Of a stretch of DNA of 64,000 bases, positions 1 to 8,072 are shown piece by piece (position 1 is the stretch's first letter; the number at the start of each line of letters is the position of its first letter). Source of the stretch: UBA5704 sp036264355 (GTDB lineage: Bacteria; Acidobacteriota; Thermoanaerobaculia; Multivoradales; UBA5704); NCBI GenBank assembly GCA_036264355.1, contig DATARD010000048.1:6283-70282 (forward strand), written 5' to 3'. Position numbers and translations under genes: made by a program. The notes beneath the pieces were generated by a model. It had not been told where the DNA came from and did no database searches. It saw only the letters and a program-made list of their open reading frames with translations.

Positions 1-490
1 TCAGCGACAGGGTCTTGGCCAGGCGCCGGTTGTCGGCCTGCGTCTGTTCGAGCCGCCGTTCGAGGCTGGCCACCTGACGCTCCAGGTTGTCGCGTTCGGC
101 GCTCAGGCGAGCCTGCCGCCAGACACCCCACACCGCGACGACGAGCAGGAGGGTCGCGGCGATCGCCAGCCAGCGCGATGATCTGATCGGTCTCCTCGGA
201 CGGATCGGATCGATCGGACCGACCGGACTGATCCGTCCGATCGGTGGCCGGTCATCCACGGCACGGAGCACCCGCTCGCGCAGCTCGGCCGACGGCATGA
301 CCGGCTCGACCGTGGTGGCCAGCGCTTCGAGATCGCCCTGCCAGAGATCGATCTGCCGCCAGCACTCCGCGCAGCCGGCGGCGATGTGCGCTTCCAGCTC
401 GCGCAGGTCGTCGCCGTCGAGCGCGCCCAAGGCGTACGCCGGCAGCAGCTCGTCGAAGCGGGCGGAGTGCTCGTGCGCGCCGGCCATCAT
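1..490 (-). CDS. Membrane anti-sigma factor with zinc finger (partial, 3' end outside window)
   Basis: The reading frame is open from an ATG at 490 to the window edge, so the C-terminus is missing. The first ATG overlaps the stop of the upstream sigma factor (ATGATG, with TGA at 489-487), which indicates translational coupling. Visible parts in order: an N-terminal region with a zinc-finger-like motif HIAAGCAECW (H-x3-C-x2-C, about residues 36-45), a proline/arginine-rich linker, one membrane segment (WLAIAATLLLVVAVWGVW, about residues 96-113) and a coiled-coil start with repeated ERR/LE residues. This is the architecture of anti-sigma factors that hold an ECF sigma factor at the membrane (zf-HC2/RskA-like). 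An ATG at 487 is an alternative start. Confidence 0.85.
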   Translation of the reverse strand, partial: MMAGAHEHSARFDELLPAYALGALDGDDLRELEAHIAAGCAECWRQIDLWQGDLEALATTVEPVMPSAELRERVLRAVDDRPPIGRISPVGPIDPIRPRRPIRSSRWLAIAATLLLVVAVWGVWRQARLSAERDNLERQVASLERRLEQTQADNRRLAKTLSL

Positions 491-1050
491 GAGCCCAACG
501 CCTGCCGGAGCTTGTTCATGCCGAGCAGGATACGGGATTTGACCGTTCCGAGCGGCGCTTGCAGGCGCTCGGCGATCTGGGTGTGGGTGAGGCCCTCGAA
601 GAAGGCCAGCTCGATACAGCGGCGCTGCTCCGGCGCCAGCAGATCGAGGGCGGAATGGACCCGGCTCTTGCGTTCGACCGCTTCCAGGCGTTCGGTGCCG
701 ACCGGATGGACCGCGGCGAGCAGCGGATCGCCCGCGACCTCTTCTTCCCGGCGCCGCGAGGAGTCCCGGCGGCGGATGCGGTCGAGCGCCCGCGAGCGCG
801 CCAGCATGAGGATCCAGCCGCGCGGCGAGGCGCGGTCCGGATCGTAGCGGCCGGCCTGCGTCCACACCTGGAGGAAGACCTCCTGCAGGATCTCCTCGGC
901 CTCGCTCCGCCGTCCCAGGATGCGGAACAGCAGACCGAGCACCAGCGGCGAATGCAGGTCGAAGATCTCGGCCAAAGCTTCGCCCTCACCTGCTCCAATC
1001 CTTCTCATGAGGTCGATCTCGTGGCTTGGCCTGGAATCCATAGAGGTCAT
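487..1050 (-). CDS. ECF RNA polymerase sigma factor
   Basis: A 187-residue protein of normal ECF length. Region 2 covers roughly residues 20-90 (HSPLVLGLLFRILGRRSEAEEILQ is the typical helix pair, followed by VFLQVW and RARALDRIRRR-like residues). Region 4 is at about 125-185 (LTHTQIAERL...PLGTVKSRI, the helix-turn-helix that reads the -35 element). It directs transcription of a small regulon and would be restrained by the membrane anti-sigma factor encoded next in the operon, whose start overlaps this stop. A likely promoter lies in the 54-nt gap to the DUF4198 gene. In-frame ATGs at 1050 and 1041 are both possible starts. The sigma/anti-sigma pair resembles the SigK/RskA type, but the signal it senses cannot be read from sequence. 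Confidence 0.9.
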   Translation of the reverse strand: MTSMDSRPSHEIDLMRRIGAGEGEALAEIFDLHSPLVLGLLFRILGRRSEAEEILQEVFLQVWTQAGRYDPDRASPRGWILMLARSRALDRIRRRDSSRRREEEVAGDPLLAAVHPVGTERLEAVERKSRVHSALDLLAPEQRRCIELAFFEGLTHTQIAERLQAPLGTVKSRILLGMNKLRQALGS

Positions 1051-1104
1051 CCGACCGCTGCGTCAGGTCGGGGCGAGTCTAGCAAGAGATGCTCAATCCC
1101 GCTA

Positions 1105-1938
1105 TCACGAGGATTTGACGGTCTCGAACGTCAGGGAGGCCCAGAAGCTCTCCCAATCGGCGCCGGCGTCCGCGGGCGCCGGAATCATGTGCACCGCCTT
1201 GACCAGCCAGACCCCCGGCCGGTCGAGCCTCAGCCGTGCCCGGCCCGCGGCGTCGGTGCGCGCCGTCACCCGGGCGTCGGGTTGATCGCGGGTGAAAGCG
1301 GCGACCAGGACGCCCGGCAGCGGCTTGCCGAGGTAGAGGAGCCGCACCGGCAGCTCGGTGCCCTGAGGGAGCGGAGCGAGCGCCGTCGGATCTTTCTCCG
1401 GCACCAGCTCCAGGGTGAGCCCGAGCACGCGGTCGTACCCCGGTCCGCCGGCGCCGCCCACGGCGAGGTAGGACTTGGCATAGCGCGAGAAGACCTCCTT
1501 GGCGGGAGCCGCGGTCTGCCCCTTTCTGGCGCGCTGGGCCTTGATGGTCTCCAGCCCCTCGTCCGCCAGGTAGGCTTCGAACTTGGCGGCGTCGAGCTCG
1601 ACGGAGGAGCGGGCGCTGGCGTAGGTGATCAGGTGGAGGCCCGGGGCCGTCACGGTCGCGAAGCCGGCCGGCTCCGCGCCCGCGACGCCCGGGACAGGGG
1701 TTTCACCGCCGCCCGCACCATTCCCCGAGAATAGCGAGAAGCGGCGCAGGAGCTTCGGGTCGCGGGGCATCGGATCGCCCTTGAATTTCTGCCCCACCCG
1801 CAGCCGGACCAGCACGCGCTGGCCCGGCGCCGGGCGGAAGCTCGAAGGATCGATCCAGAAGTCGTGCGCCTGGACGCCGGCCGAGACCAGCAGAGCCAGA
1901 GCGACGATCTTCAGCGAGAGGGCGGCGCGGCGGCTCAT
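1105..1938 (-). CDS. DUF4198 secreted protein
   Basis: 277 residues. It has a clear signal peptide (positively charged start, hydrophobic LKIVALALLVSAG, then AHDFWIDPSSF just after cleavage). The mature start HDFW plus a later carboxypeptidase-regulatory-like beta domain (LPVRLLYLGKPLPGVLVAAF...AGRARLRLDRPGVWLVKAVHM) is characteristic of DUF4198, a periplasmic family often found beside metal transporters or lipoproteins. A GGAGA ribosome site precedes the ATG. It starts 9 nt after the DUF4331 gene stop, so the two secreted proteins are probably one operon that may continue into the sigma/anti-sigma pair. The molecular function is unknown. No metal-transport gene is adjacent here. Confidence 0.85.
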   Translation of the reverse strand: MSRRAALSLKIVALALLVSAGVQAHDFWIDPSSFRPAPGQRVLVRLRVGQKFKGDPMPRDPKLLRRFSLFSGNGAGGGETPVPGVAGAEPAGFATVTAPGLHLITYASARSSVELDAAKFEAYLADEGLETIKAQRARKGQTAAPAKEVFSRYAKSYLAVGGAGGPGYDRVLGLTLELVPEKDPTALAPLPQGTELPVRLLYLGKPLPGVLVAAFTRDQPDARVTARTDAAGRARLRLDRPGVWLVKAVHMIPAPADAGADWESFWASLTFETVKSS

Positions 1939-1947
1939 GATCGTCTC

Positions 1948-3450
1948 CTACGGAGTGATTCCGTTCGGGCCGTTGGGCGAGCCCGGAAACGGCGCCTTCA
2001 GATAGGGGAACGTGTTGTCGAACTGGCTCACGTCCTGGAGCGTTCCGTCGGTGAACGGCAGGGCGCCGGAAGGTGCGTCCGCCGCGGTGCAGCCGACGGC
2101 CGACGGCACGGCATGGCAGAGCACGCCCATGGCGACGCGCAGCTCGATGTCGACCACGTCGTCGCCCGGCCGGCGGCCGTTGGGGAAGCCGGCGTTGTCA
2201 CCGCCCAGCACGCCGAGGTTGTTCTGCGCGCCCGGCGCCGTCGGCGCGATGCTGGTGTTGAGGCGCAGCATCTCGGAGGGCACGCCGAACTTGTTCACCC
2301 CCTGGACGCCGGTCAGGAAGGCGGCGATCAGGTCGGTGCGCGGGAAGTTGGTCGGCGCCTTGACGCCGGCGCCGCCGAACAGGATCTCGAGCAGCGCGGG
2401 CAGGGTCGGATTGGTCACGTAGTCGATGAACTGGCCGTCGTCCTTCGGCTGGCTGGCGTTGAACTTGTCCTTGTCCTTGAGGCCGATGACGATCTCGTTG
2501 ACCAGCGGCATGCCGAGGCGGGAGACCTGCATGTAGGGGCCGGACTGATCGGTGGGATTCTTGAACGTCGGGTTGCTCTTGAGGTTCTGGGTCTTGGGCA
2601 GGGCGGCGGTGGTCCAGCCGCCGATGGTGGTGTTGCTGCCGCTGGTGAGGCAGGCGATGGGGACTTCGAGAGCGATGCTGGTGACGTTCTTGTCCGCCAG
2701 CGCGTTGGGCTCGACGTCCCGGGCGCCGATCGGATTGGCGATGTTCACCAGGTCGAAGATCTCGCCGAGGTTGACCGCGAATCCGTCGTGCCGCTGGCCG
2801 ACGAAGACGCGCCCCTGGCCGGCGTTGCAACCCGGAAAGTCGAAGTCCCAGATGAAGCCGTTGGCGTAGGTCGCGTAGTCCGGAATCGACTTCTCGCCGA
2901 TGTTGTCGACCGGCTTGTCGAACCGCTTGGTGTTGGCGGCCGAGTTCCCGGCATAGTCGATGCTGGTCGGGTGGTCGACCGGTCCGCGGACGATGGCCAG
3001 GGTGAAGCTCTCGAGGACGTTCAGGTTCCCCGAGCGGTGCTGCGGCGACTCGGAGATCTGGCCGATGTTGACCAGCGGCACGGAGACGTTCTTGCCGCCG
3101 ACCGGCACCGCGAGGTCGCGCAGGGTCTTGGCGACGCGGAACTGGAAGGTGAGGTCCTCGACGCCGTCGCCGGTGTTGTCGATGTGGATGCGATAGAAGG
3201 CGTTGGGATCGAGAGTGAAGTAGTTGGGGCCGCCGTAAGCATCCTGCAGCGGCAGGTAGTTGGCGATCAGCGTGACGTAGCCCTGGCGGCCGCTCTCATA
3301 GCTGCGGAACATGTAGAAATCGCTCCCGTCGACCTTCGGCATGCCGGCGATGGCCGGCGCCTCGCGGTGACTGGACGCCTGCGCCGGAAGCCCTGCCAGG
3401 ACCGCCAGGACGACGGCCAGGAATCCAACGAGCACAGCACGATGCTTCAT
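1948..3450 (-). CDS. DUF4331 secreted protein
   Basis: Start chosen at the ATG at 3450 because GGAGGAGGA lies 6-8 nt upstream and a signal peptide follows (MKHRAVLVGFLAVVLAVL ... AQA). The frame is open further upstream but that part has no signal. Mature protein begins SSHREAPAIAG, the hallmark of DUF4331 proteins, which continue with a conserved D-F-Y-M-F block (KVDGSDFYMF). About 500 residues, of usual family length. Related proteins are exported and are often encoded beside ECF sigma factors. The role is not established; an extracytoplasmic beta-rich binding protein is likely. It lies first in a probable operon with the DUF4198 gene. Confidence 0.9.
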   Translation of the reverse strand: MKHRAVLVGFLAVVLAVLAGLPAQASSHREAPAIAGMPKVDGSDFYMFRSYESGRQGYVTLIANYLPLQDAYGGPNYFTLDPNAFYRIHIDNTGDGVEDLTFQFRVAKTLRDLAVPVGGKNVSVPLVNIGQISESPQHRSGNLNVLESFTLAIVRGPVDHPTSIDYAGNSAANTKRFDKPVDNIGEKSIPDYATYANGFIWDFDFPGCNAGQGRVFVGQRHDGFAVNLGEIFDLVNIANPIGARDVEPNALADKNVTSIALEVPIACLTSGSNTTIGGWTTAALPKTQNLKSNPTFKNPTDQSGPYMQVSRLGMPLVNEIVIGLKDKDKFNASQPKDDGQFIDYVTNPTLPALLEILFGGAGVKAPTNFPRTDLIAAFLTGVQGVNKFGVPSEMLRLNTSIAPTAPGAQNNLGVLGGDNAGFPNGRRPGDDVVDIELRVAMGVLCHAVPSAVGCTAADAPSGALPFTDGTLQDVSQFDNTFPYLKAPFPGSPNGPNGITP

Positions 3451-3593
3451 ACGTTCCTCCTCCTTCTCGGTGTTCGCTGCGTTGATGGTGTCGGGGAGCC
3501 GGTTCGGGTCTGCGGTACTGCGGGAGACTCCGGCAGCCTTCTGAGTGTCTCTACGGAGCCGCGGCAGTTCCGGATGAATGAGAGGAATCGCCA

Positions 3594-3599
3594 TACAAT
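3594..3599 (+). promoter_or_regulatory. -10 box (TACAAT) for leaderless rph
   Basis: TACAAT ends 6 nt before the ATG at 3606, so transcription should begin at or next to the A of the start codon. No ribosome-binding site precedes that ATG. No good -35 hexamer is visible at 17 nt spacing. Confidence 0.5.
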
Positions 3600-3605
3600 G
3601 CGGCT

Positions 3606-4433
3606 ATGACCGATTCGACCTCTTCCGTCCGCCGTCCAGGTGGCCGTGCCGCCCACGCCCTCCGCCCCCTCCGCCTGCAGACGGGCGCTCTCAAGTTCGC
3701 CGAAGGCTCGGTGCTCATCGAGCTCGGCGAGACCCGCGTCCTGGTGGCGGCGAGCGTCGACAACCGGGTGCCGCCCTTCATGAAGGACAGCGGACGCGGT
3801 TGGCTGACCGCCGAATACTCCATGCTGCCGAGGGCCACGCACACCCGCAGCCAACGCGAGGTCAATCAGGGGAAGCCGTCCGGCCGCACCGCCGAGATCC
3901 AGCGCCTGATCGGCCGCAGCCTGCGCGCCGCCTTCGACCTGACCGCCTTCCCGGACCGCACGCTGACCCTGGACTGCGACGTGCTGCAAGCCGACGGCGG
4001 CACCCGCACCGCCGCCGTCACCGGCGCCTGGATCGCGGCCAACCTGGCTTTTGCGCAGCTCTTGTTGCAGGGGGACATCATAACCTGGCCGGTGCGCGAC
4101 CAGATCGCGGCGGTCTCGGTCGGGATCCTCGACGGCGTGCCGCTGCTCGACCTCGAATACGTCGAGGATCAGGCCGCCGAGGTGGACATGAACGTGGTGG
4201 CGACGGCCGGCGGCGCGCTGGTCGAGATCCAGGGGACGGGAGAGAAGCGGAGCTTTCAGCGCGCCGAGATGGACGCCCTGCTGGACCTCGCCTTCGCCGG
4301 CATCGCCGAGCTGGTGACCGCCCAGAACGAAGCGCTGGCGCCCACGCTGGCCGAGGTCAAGCAGGTGCTCGCCAAGGGAAACCGCCGGCAGGCCCCACCG
4401 AAGCCGGAAAAGGACATGTGGGGCCGGCCGTAG
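3606..4433 (+). CDS. rph: Ribonuclease PH
   Basis: 275 residues (typical RNase PH is about 240; the extra length is a lysine/proline-rich C-terminal tail). The enzyme is a phosphorolytic 3'-5' exoribonuclease that trims tRNA precursors and other RNAs in the cytoplasm. Family blocks are all present: R-P at the start (ALRPLRLQTG), EGSVLIELGETRVLVAASV, GRGWLTAEYSMLPRATHTR, GRTAEIQRLIGRSLRA, DCDVLQADGGTRTAAVTGAW and LDLEYVEDQAAEVDMNVV. The phosphate-binding Arg (GRT) and the acidic DVLQADGGTR segment are intact. It begins without a ribosome site directly behind a -10 box, so leaderless translation is likely. No close operon partner upstream; the Uma2 gene follows about 70 nt downstream. Confidence 0.97.
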   Translation: MTDSTSSVRRPGGRAAHALRPLRLQTGALKFAEGSVLIELGETRVLVAASVDNRVPPFMKDSGRGWLTAEYSMLPRATHTRSQREVNQGKPSGRTAEIQRLIGRSLRAAFDLTAFPDRTLTLDCDVLQADGGTRTAAVTGAWIAANLAFAQLLLQGDIITWPVRDQIAAVSVGILDGVPLLDLEYVEDQAAEVDMNVVATAGGALVEIQGTGEKRSFQRAEMDALLDLAFAGIAELVTAQNEALAPTLAEVKQVLAKGNRRQAPPKPEKDMWGRP

Positions 4434-4504
4434 GCGCCGTAGGCAAGCTTCCGTTGCGCTTCGGCACGCCCTATGGTCTAATCAGAGAACTCGCGGGAGA
4501 AAGG

Positions 4505-5233
4505 ATGGCTCCGATGCACGCGATCCCCCTCCGAAATGACGATGTCTTTTATCCGGAGTCCGACGGCCTGCCGATGGGTGAGACCGAGCTGCACCGCGAT
4601 GAGATCATCTACCTGATCGAGGCATTCCAGGAGCGTTTCCGGGCCGATCCGAACGTCTACGTCGGAGGCAATCTCTTCCTCTATTACCGGCCCGGCGACG
4701 CGCGCGACGTCATCTGTCCGGACGTCATGGTCGTGCAAGGCGTTCCCAAGCTGCCGCAACGCCGCACCTTCCGGCTGTGGGAAGAAGGCGAAGCTCCCTG
4801 CCTGGCCGCCGAGGTCCGCTCGGACAGCACGGTGGGGAACGATTTCAACAGCAAGAAGGCGCTCTACGAGAGTCTCGGCATCGAAGAGTACGTCCTCTAT
4901 GATCCGCTCGCCCTCCGCAAGCCCAAGCTCCAAGCCTTCCGTCTCGCGGACGACGGGCTCTACCAGGCGGTGGACCTGGAGCCGGACGGCTCCCTGGTCA
5001 GCCACACCACCGGCGTGATCCTCCGCCTGGAAGGGCAGCGCATCCGGATGGTCGAAACCGCCACCGGCCGGAGGTTCCTGCGGAACGAGGAGAAAGACGC
5101 TGCGCTTCGTGAGACCAAGGAGGCCGCCGCGCGGGAGAGGCAGATCGCCGCTCAGGAGCGGGAAGCGCGCTTGGCCCTCGAAGACGAGATCGCTTGTCTG
5201 CGCCGTGAGCTGGAGGGGCGATCGAAGTCGTAG
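4505..5233 (+). CDS. Uma2 family endonuclease (DUF820)
   Basis: About 242 residues with a PD-(D/E)XK nuclease fold. Recognisable parts: a conserved N-terminus (MHAIPLRNDDVFYPESDG), the core PDVMVVQGVP, then LAAEVRSDST and YESLGIEEYVLYDP, followed by a charged coiled-coil tail (ALRETKEAAARERQIAAQERE). Uma2 proteins are abundant accessory proteins of unknown target. A second start at 4514 is nearly as good: GGGAG at 4495-4499 suits 4505 and AAGG suits 4514, and the paralogue at 8073-8882 has the same double-ATG arrangement. Three Uma2-type loci occur in this window. The gene is followed at once by three short 21-bp-spaced repeats. Confidence 0.88.
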   Translation: MAPMHAIPLRNDDVFYPESDGLPMGETELHRDEIIYLIEAFQERFRADPNVYVGGNLFLYYRPGDARDVICPDVMVVQGVPKLPQRRTFRLWEEGEAPCLAAEVRSDSTVGNDFNSKKALYESLGIEEYVLYDPLALRKPKLQAFRLADDGLYQAVDLEPDGSLVSHTTGVILRLEGQRIRMVETATGRRFLRNEEKDAALRETKEAAARERQIAAQEREARLALEDEIACLRRELEGRSKS

Positions 5234-5235
5234 CG

Positions 5236-5298
5236 GTCCCTCGGCGAGACATCTCTGTCCGTCGATAACTCACCCGTGTCCGTAGGGCCGCCAAACGA
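5236..5298 (+). repeat. Short degenerate 21-bp repeat (three units) 3' of Uma2 gene
   Basis: GTCC(C/G)T recurs at 5236, 5257 and 5278, exactly 21 bp apart, starting 3 bp after the Uma2 stop. Only the first 6 bases are conserved, so by itself this is weak. It matches in period and core the larger array at 47948-48367. The rest of the gap up to 5432 shows no gene. Confidence 0.35.
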
Positions 5299-5432
5299 CT
5301 GGGTGGGGCCGTCCACCGAGCCGGTGCTGTCCGGCAAATGGATTCTGGTGGACGGATCTTTCCTTCCTTCAAGATCCTTTGAGTCGCTCGAAGGCTCCCC
5401 GCAGTATGACTGCAGGGAGGTGTGGTTCCAGA

Positions 5433-6467
5433 TCAGACGACGGAGCCCTTGATCTCCACTTCCACCAGCGGCTTCTTCGGGCTGTCGGTGTGGATGCTGA
5501 GCTTGCCGGCGAAGGGGCCCTTGCCGATGTCGGAGGGCTTCAGGGTGACGTGGATCAGGTACTCACGCCCGTCCGTCTTCGGCTCCAGCTTGGCCTCCAT
5601 GCCCTTGACGCTGGTGTCGACGGAGGTCACCTTGATCGGCTCGCTCGAGAAGGCGCGCACCGTGAAGGTCCGCCGGAACGGCTCCTTGAGCTCGAGGTTG
5701 GCGAAGTCGGCCGACGGCGGCGTCACCGCGATCACCGGACGCACGAAGCCGGACACCGGGATCTCCACCATCTTCTGTCTGGGATGGGTGGTGGTGAGCC
5801 GCACGTAGTCGGCCAGCGCGCCCACCGGAGCGTCGCGGTCGAGCCGGGTGATGACTTTCCACTGCTTGCCCTTCCCCTCGGGGAGCAGCTCGTCGGGCTT
5901 CGACTCGTGAAATTCGACGTGCAGGAACGGATAGGGAGAGTCGGCCTTGACGATGTCCATCGGCGCGCCGTCCGAGGGCCACAGGGTCTGCTCGATCTTT
6001 CCTTCCTTCTCTTCACCCTGCACGATGATGTAGCGCGCGTACCCGGGCTCCACCAGGATGATGGGCTGGACCGCGGCGCGGATGGTCAGCTCGATCTGGG
6101 GGTTGTCGGTGTCGTTGGTGAAGACGCTCACCCCTTTGGCGATGGCGCCGGTGAACGACGCCGTGTCGATGGTGACGTGAACCTTGCCGCTCTGGCCGAT
6201 CGGGATCCGCTTGTCGAAGTCGACGACGGTGCAGCCACAGGCCGGGCGGACTTCGGTGATCACCAGAGGAGCGGTCCCTTCGTTCTTGATCATGAAGTCG
6301 TAGTTGATCTTGTCGCCCTTCGCCACCGTGCCCACGTCCTTGATCGGCTCGGCGGCCACGGCTTTGGGCTTGCTGCCGGTGCTGGGGGCGTCGGCGGCCA
6401 GCGCGAAGGCCGTGACGAGCACAATGGCGCACAGTGCCAAAATGGCGGTTCCTAGATGGCGTTTCAT
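5433..6467 (-). CDS. DUF1573 secreted protein
   Basis: 344 residues from the ATG at 6467, chosen because AGGAG lies 7-8 nt upstream and a signal peptide follows (MKRHLGTAILALCAIVLVTAFALA). The domain after the signal is DUF1573: DVGTVAKGDKINYDFMIKNEG, then the hallmark ACGCTVVDF. This is an immunoglobulin-like exported domain related to MSP/ASH folds. A second, diverged copy seems to follow (VTPPSADFANLELKEPFRRTFTVRAF), so the protein is probably a tandem of two or three such beta domains. The role is unknown; family members are cell-envelope proteins. It is transcribed divergently from mpl. Confidence 0.85.
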   Translation of the reverse strand: MKRHLGTAILALCAIVLVTAFALAADAPSTGSKPKAVAAEPIKDVGTVAKGDKINYDFMIKNEGTAPLVITEVRPACGCTVVDFDKRIPIGQSGKVHVTIDTASFTGAIAKGVSVFTNDTDNPQIELTIRAAVQPIILVEPGYARYIIVQGEEKEGKIEQTLWPSDGAPMDIVKADSPYPFLHVEFHESKPDELLPEGKGKQWKVITRLDRDAPVGALADYVRLTTTHPRQKMVEIPVSGFVRPVIAVTPPSADFANLELKEPFRRTFTVRAFSSEPIKVTSVDTSVKGMEAKLEPKTDGREYLIHVTLKPSDIGKGPFAGKLSIHTDSPKKPLVEVEIKGSVV

Positions 6468-6603
6468 TCGACCTGCTCCTTTGACGATTGGGTTGTCCCC
6501 TGCACCATGAAAACCAGCGGGAATGCTACACTCCCCGCCCCGAAAGACCAAAGACGCCACGAGACCCGCCGCGACCGCTGAGACAGCCGAGAAAGACCCC
6601 GAC

Positions 6604-8013
6604 GTGACACCGCGACCTCTGCACATCTATTTCCTGGCCATCGGGGGGACGGGCATGGCGCCTCTCGCCTGTCTGCTGCAAGAGAGGGGCCACCAGGTCA
6701 CCGGCGTGGACGGCCCGCTCTATCCGCCGATGAGCACGCTGCTCGCCGCGGCCGGCATCACCCCCTTCACCGGTTACGATCCGGCCCACCTGGAGCCGCG
6801 GCCGGACCTGATCGTCCTCGGCAACGCCATCCACCGCAACAATCCGGAAGCGGTCGAAGCGGAGCGGCTGGGCATTCCGATCCTCTCGATGCCGCAGGCC
6901 CTCTCCCGCTTCTTCCTGGAAGACCGCCGCCCGCTGGTAGTGGCCGGGACGCACGGCAAGACGACGACGACCGCGATGGCGGCGTGGATCTACACCGCCT
7001 GCGGGCGCGATCCGGGATATCTGATCGGCGGCGCGCCGCACGACCTGCCGGCCAGCTTCCACGGCGGTACCGGCGAGCGCTTCGTCATCGAAGGCGACGA
7101 GTACAACGCGGCCTACTTCGACCGCAGCGCCAAGTTCCTCCACTACCGGCCGGAGACGCTGATCCTCACCAGCGCCGAGTACGACCACGCCGACCTCTAT
7201 CCGACCCCCGAGTCGCTGTTCGAAGCCTTCGCCAAGCTGATCGCCCTCCTGCCGCCGACCGGTCTTCTGGTCGCCTGCGGCGACATCCCGAAGGTCCGCG
7301 AGCTGGCGCAGGTCGCTCCCTGTCCGGTCGTCTTCTACGGCTTGGAGACGGATAACGATCTCCATCCGCTGGAACCTTTCGAAGCGGTGCCGGAAGGAAG
7401 CCAGTTCCGCCTTCGCGATGAGTCTGGAGATGTGGAGGTCACCCTGCCGCTGGCCGGCGGGTACAACGTCTCGAACGCTCTCGCGGTGTGGGCGGCGGCG
7501 CGCCGGGACGGTCTGCCGACGGCGGAGGTGGCGGACGCCTTCGCCCGCTTCCACGGCGTCAAGCGGCGGCTCGAAGAGCTGGGCACGAAAAACGGGATCA
7601 CCGTGGTCGACGACTTCGCGCACCATCCTACCGCGGTGGACAAGACGCTCGGAGCGCTCCGCCAGCGCTATCCGGGGCGGCGGATCGTGGTGCTCTTCGA
7701 GCCGCGCAGCCTGACCGCCGGTCGGGTCTTCTTCTTCGAGCCCTACCGCGCCGCCTTCGCCGGCGCCGACCGGGTGCTCTTCTCGCCGACCTTCCACGCC
7801 GTCCGCCTGACCGACGAAGAGCGGCTCGACTTCGGCCAGCTCGCGGCCACCCTCAAGGCCGACGGCATCGCCGCCGATCTCTGCTCCAGCACCGGCGATC
7901 TGCTGCACACCGCCGTCCGCGAGGCCCGGGACGGCGACGTGCTGGTGACCATGTCCTCCGGCTCGTTCGACGGCATGCCGCACAAGCTGGTGAGTGCCCT
8001 GACGCGCACGTAG
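6604..8013 (+). CDS. mpl: UDP-N-acetylmuramate:L-Ala-gamma-D-Glu-meso-DAP ligase
   Basis: Mpl reattaches recovered murein tripeptide to UDP-MurNAc, so it recycles peptidoglycan in the cytoplasm. Family signatures: N-terminal HIYFLAIGGTGMAPLACLL, the ATP loop GTHGKTTTT (from residue 115), EGDEYNAAYFDRSAKF, LTSAEYDHADLY, and HGVKRRLEELG...VVDDFAHHPTAV followed by LFEPRSLTAGRVFF. Length, about 469 residues, is normal. The GTG at 6604 is preferred because homologues begin just before this IxxLGIGG strand. The ATG at 6523 also sits at the edge of a -10-like element (TGCTACACT, 6524-6532), which would leave it outside the transcript. It is divergent from the DUF1573 gene. Confidence 0.93.
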   Translation: MTPRPLHIYFLAIGGTGMAPLACLLQERGHQVTGVDGPLYPPMSTLLAAAGITPFTGYDPAHLEPRPDLIVLGNAIHRNNPEAVEAERLGIPILSMPQALSRFFLEDRRPLVVAGTHGKTTTTAMAAWIYTACGRDPGYLIGGAPHDLPASFHGGTGERFVIEGDEYNAAYFDRSAKFLHYRPETLILTSAEYDHADLYPTPESLFEAFAKLIALLPPTGLLVACGDIPKVRELAQVAPCPVVFYGLETDNDLHPLEPFEAVPEGSQFRLRDESGDVEVTLPLAGGYNVSNALAVWAAARRDGLPTAEVADAFARFHGVKRRLEELGTKNGITVVDDFAHHPTAVDKTLGALRQRYPGRRIVVLFEPRSLTAGRVFFFEPYRAAFAGADRVLFSPTFHAVRLTDEERLDFGQLAATLKADGIAADLCSSTGDLLHTAVREARDGDVLVTMSSGSFDGMPHKLVSALTRT

Positions 8014-8021
8014 CCGCCCTG

Positions 8022-8063
8022 GTCGACGATGCCCTAGGGTAAGTCGACGATACCATGGGATTG
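8022..8063 (+). repeat. Two-unit 21-bp repeat 3' of the second Uma2 gene
   Basis: GTCGACGATGCC at 8022 and GTCGACGATACC at 8043 are exactly 21 bp apart and share about 14 of their first 17 bases. The repeat lies in the 59-bp gap between mpl and the stop of the convergent Uma2 gene at 8073, so it is 3' adjacent to that Uma2 gene, as in the 5236 repeat. Confidence 0.45.
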
Positions 8064-8072
8064 GCGGGCCAG

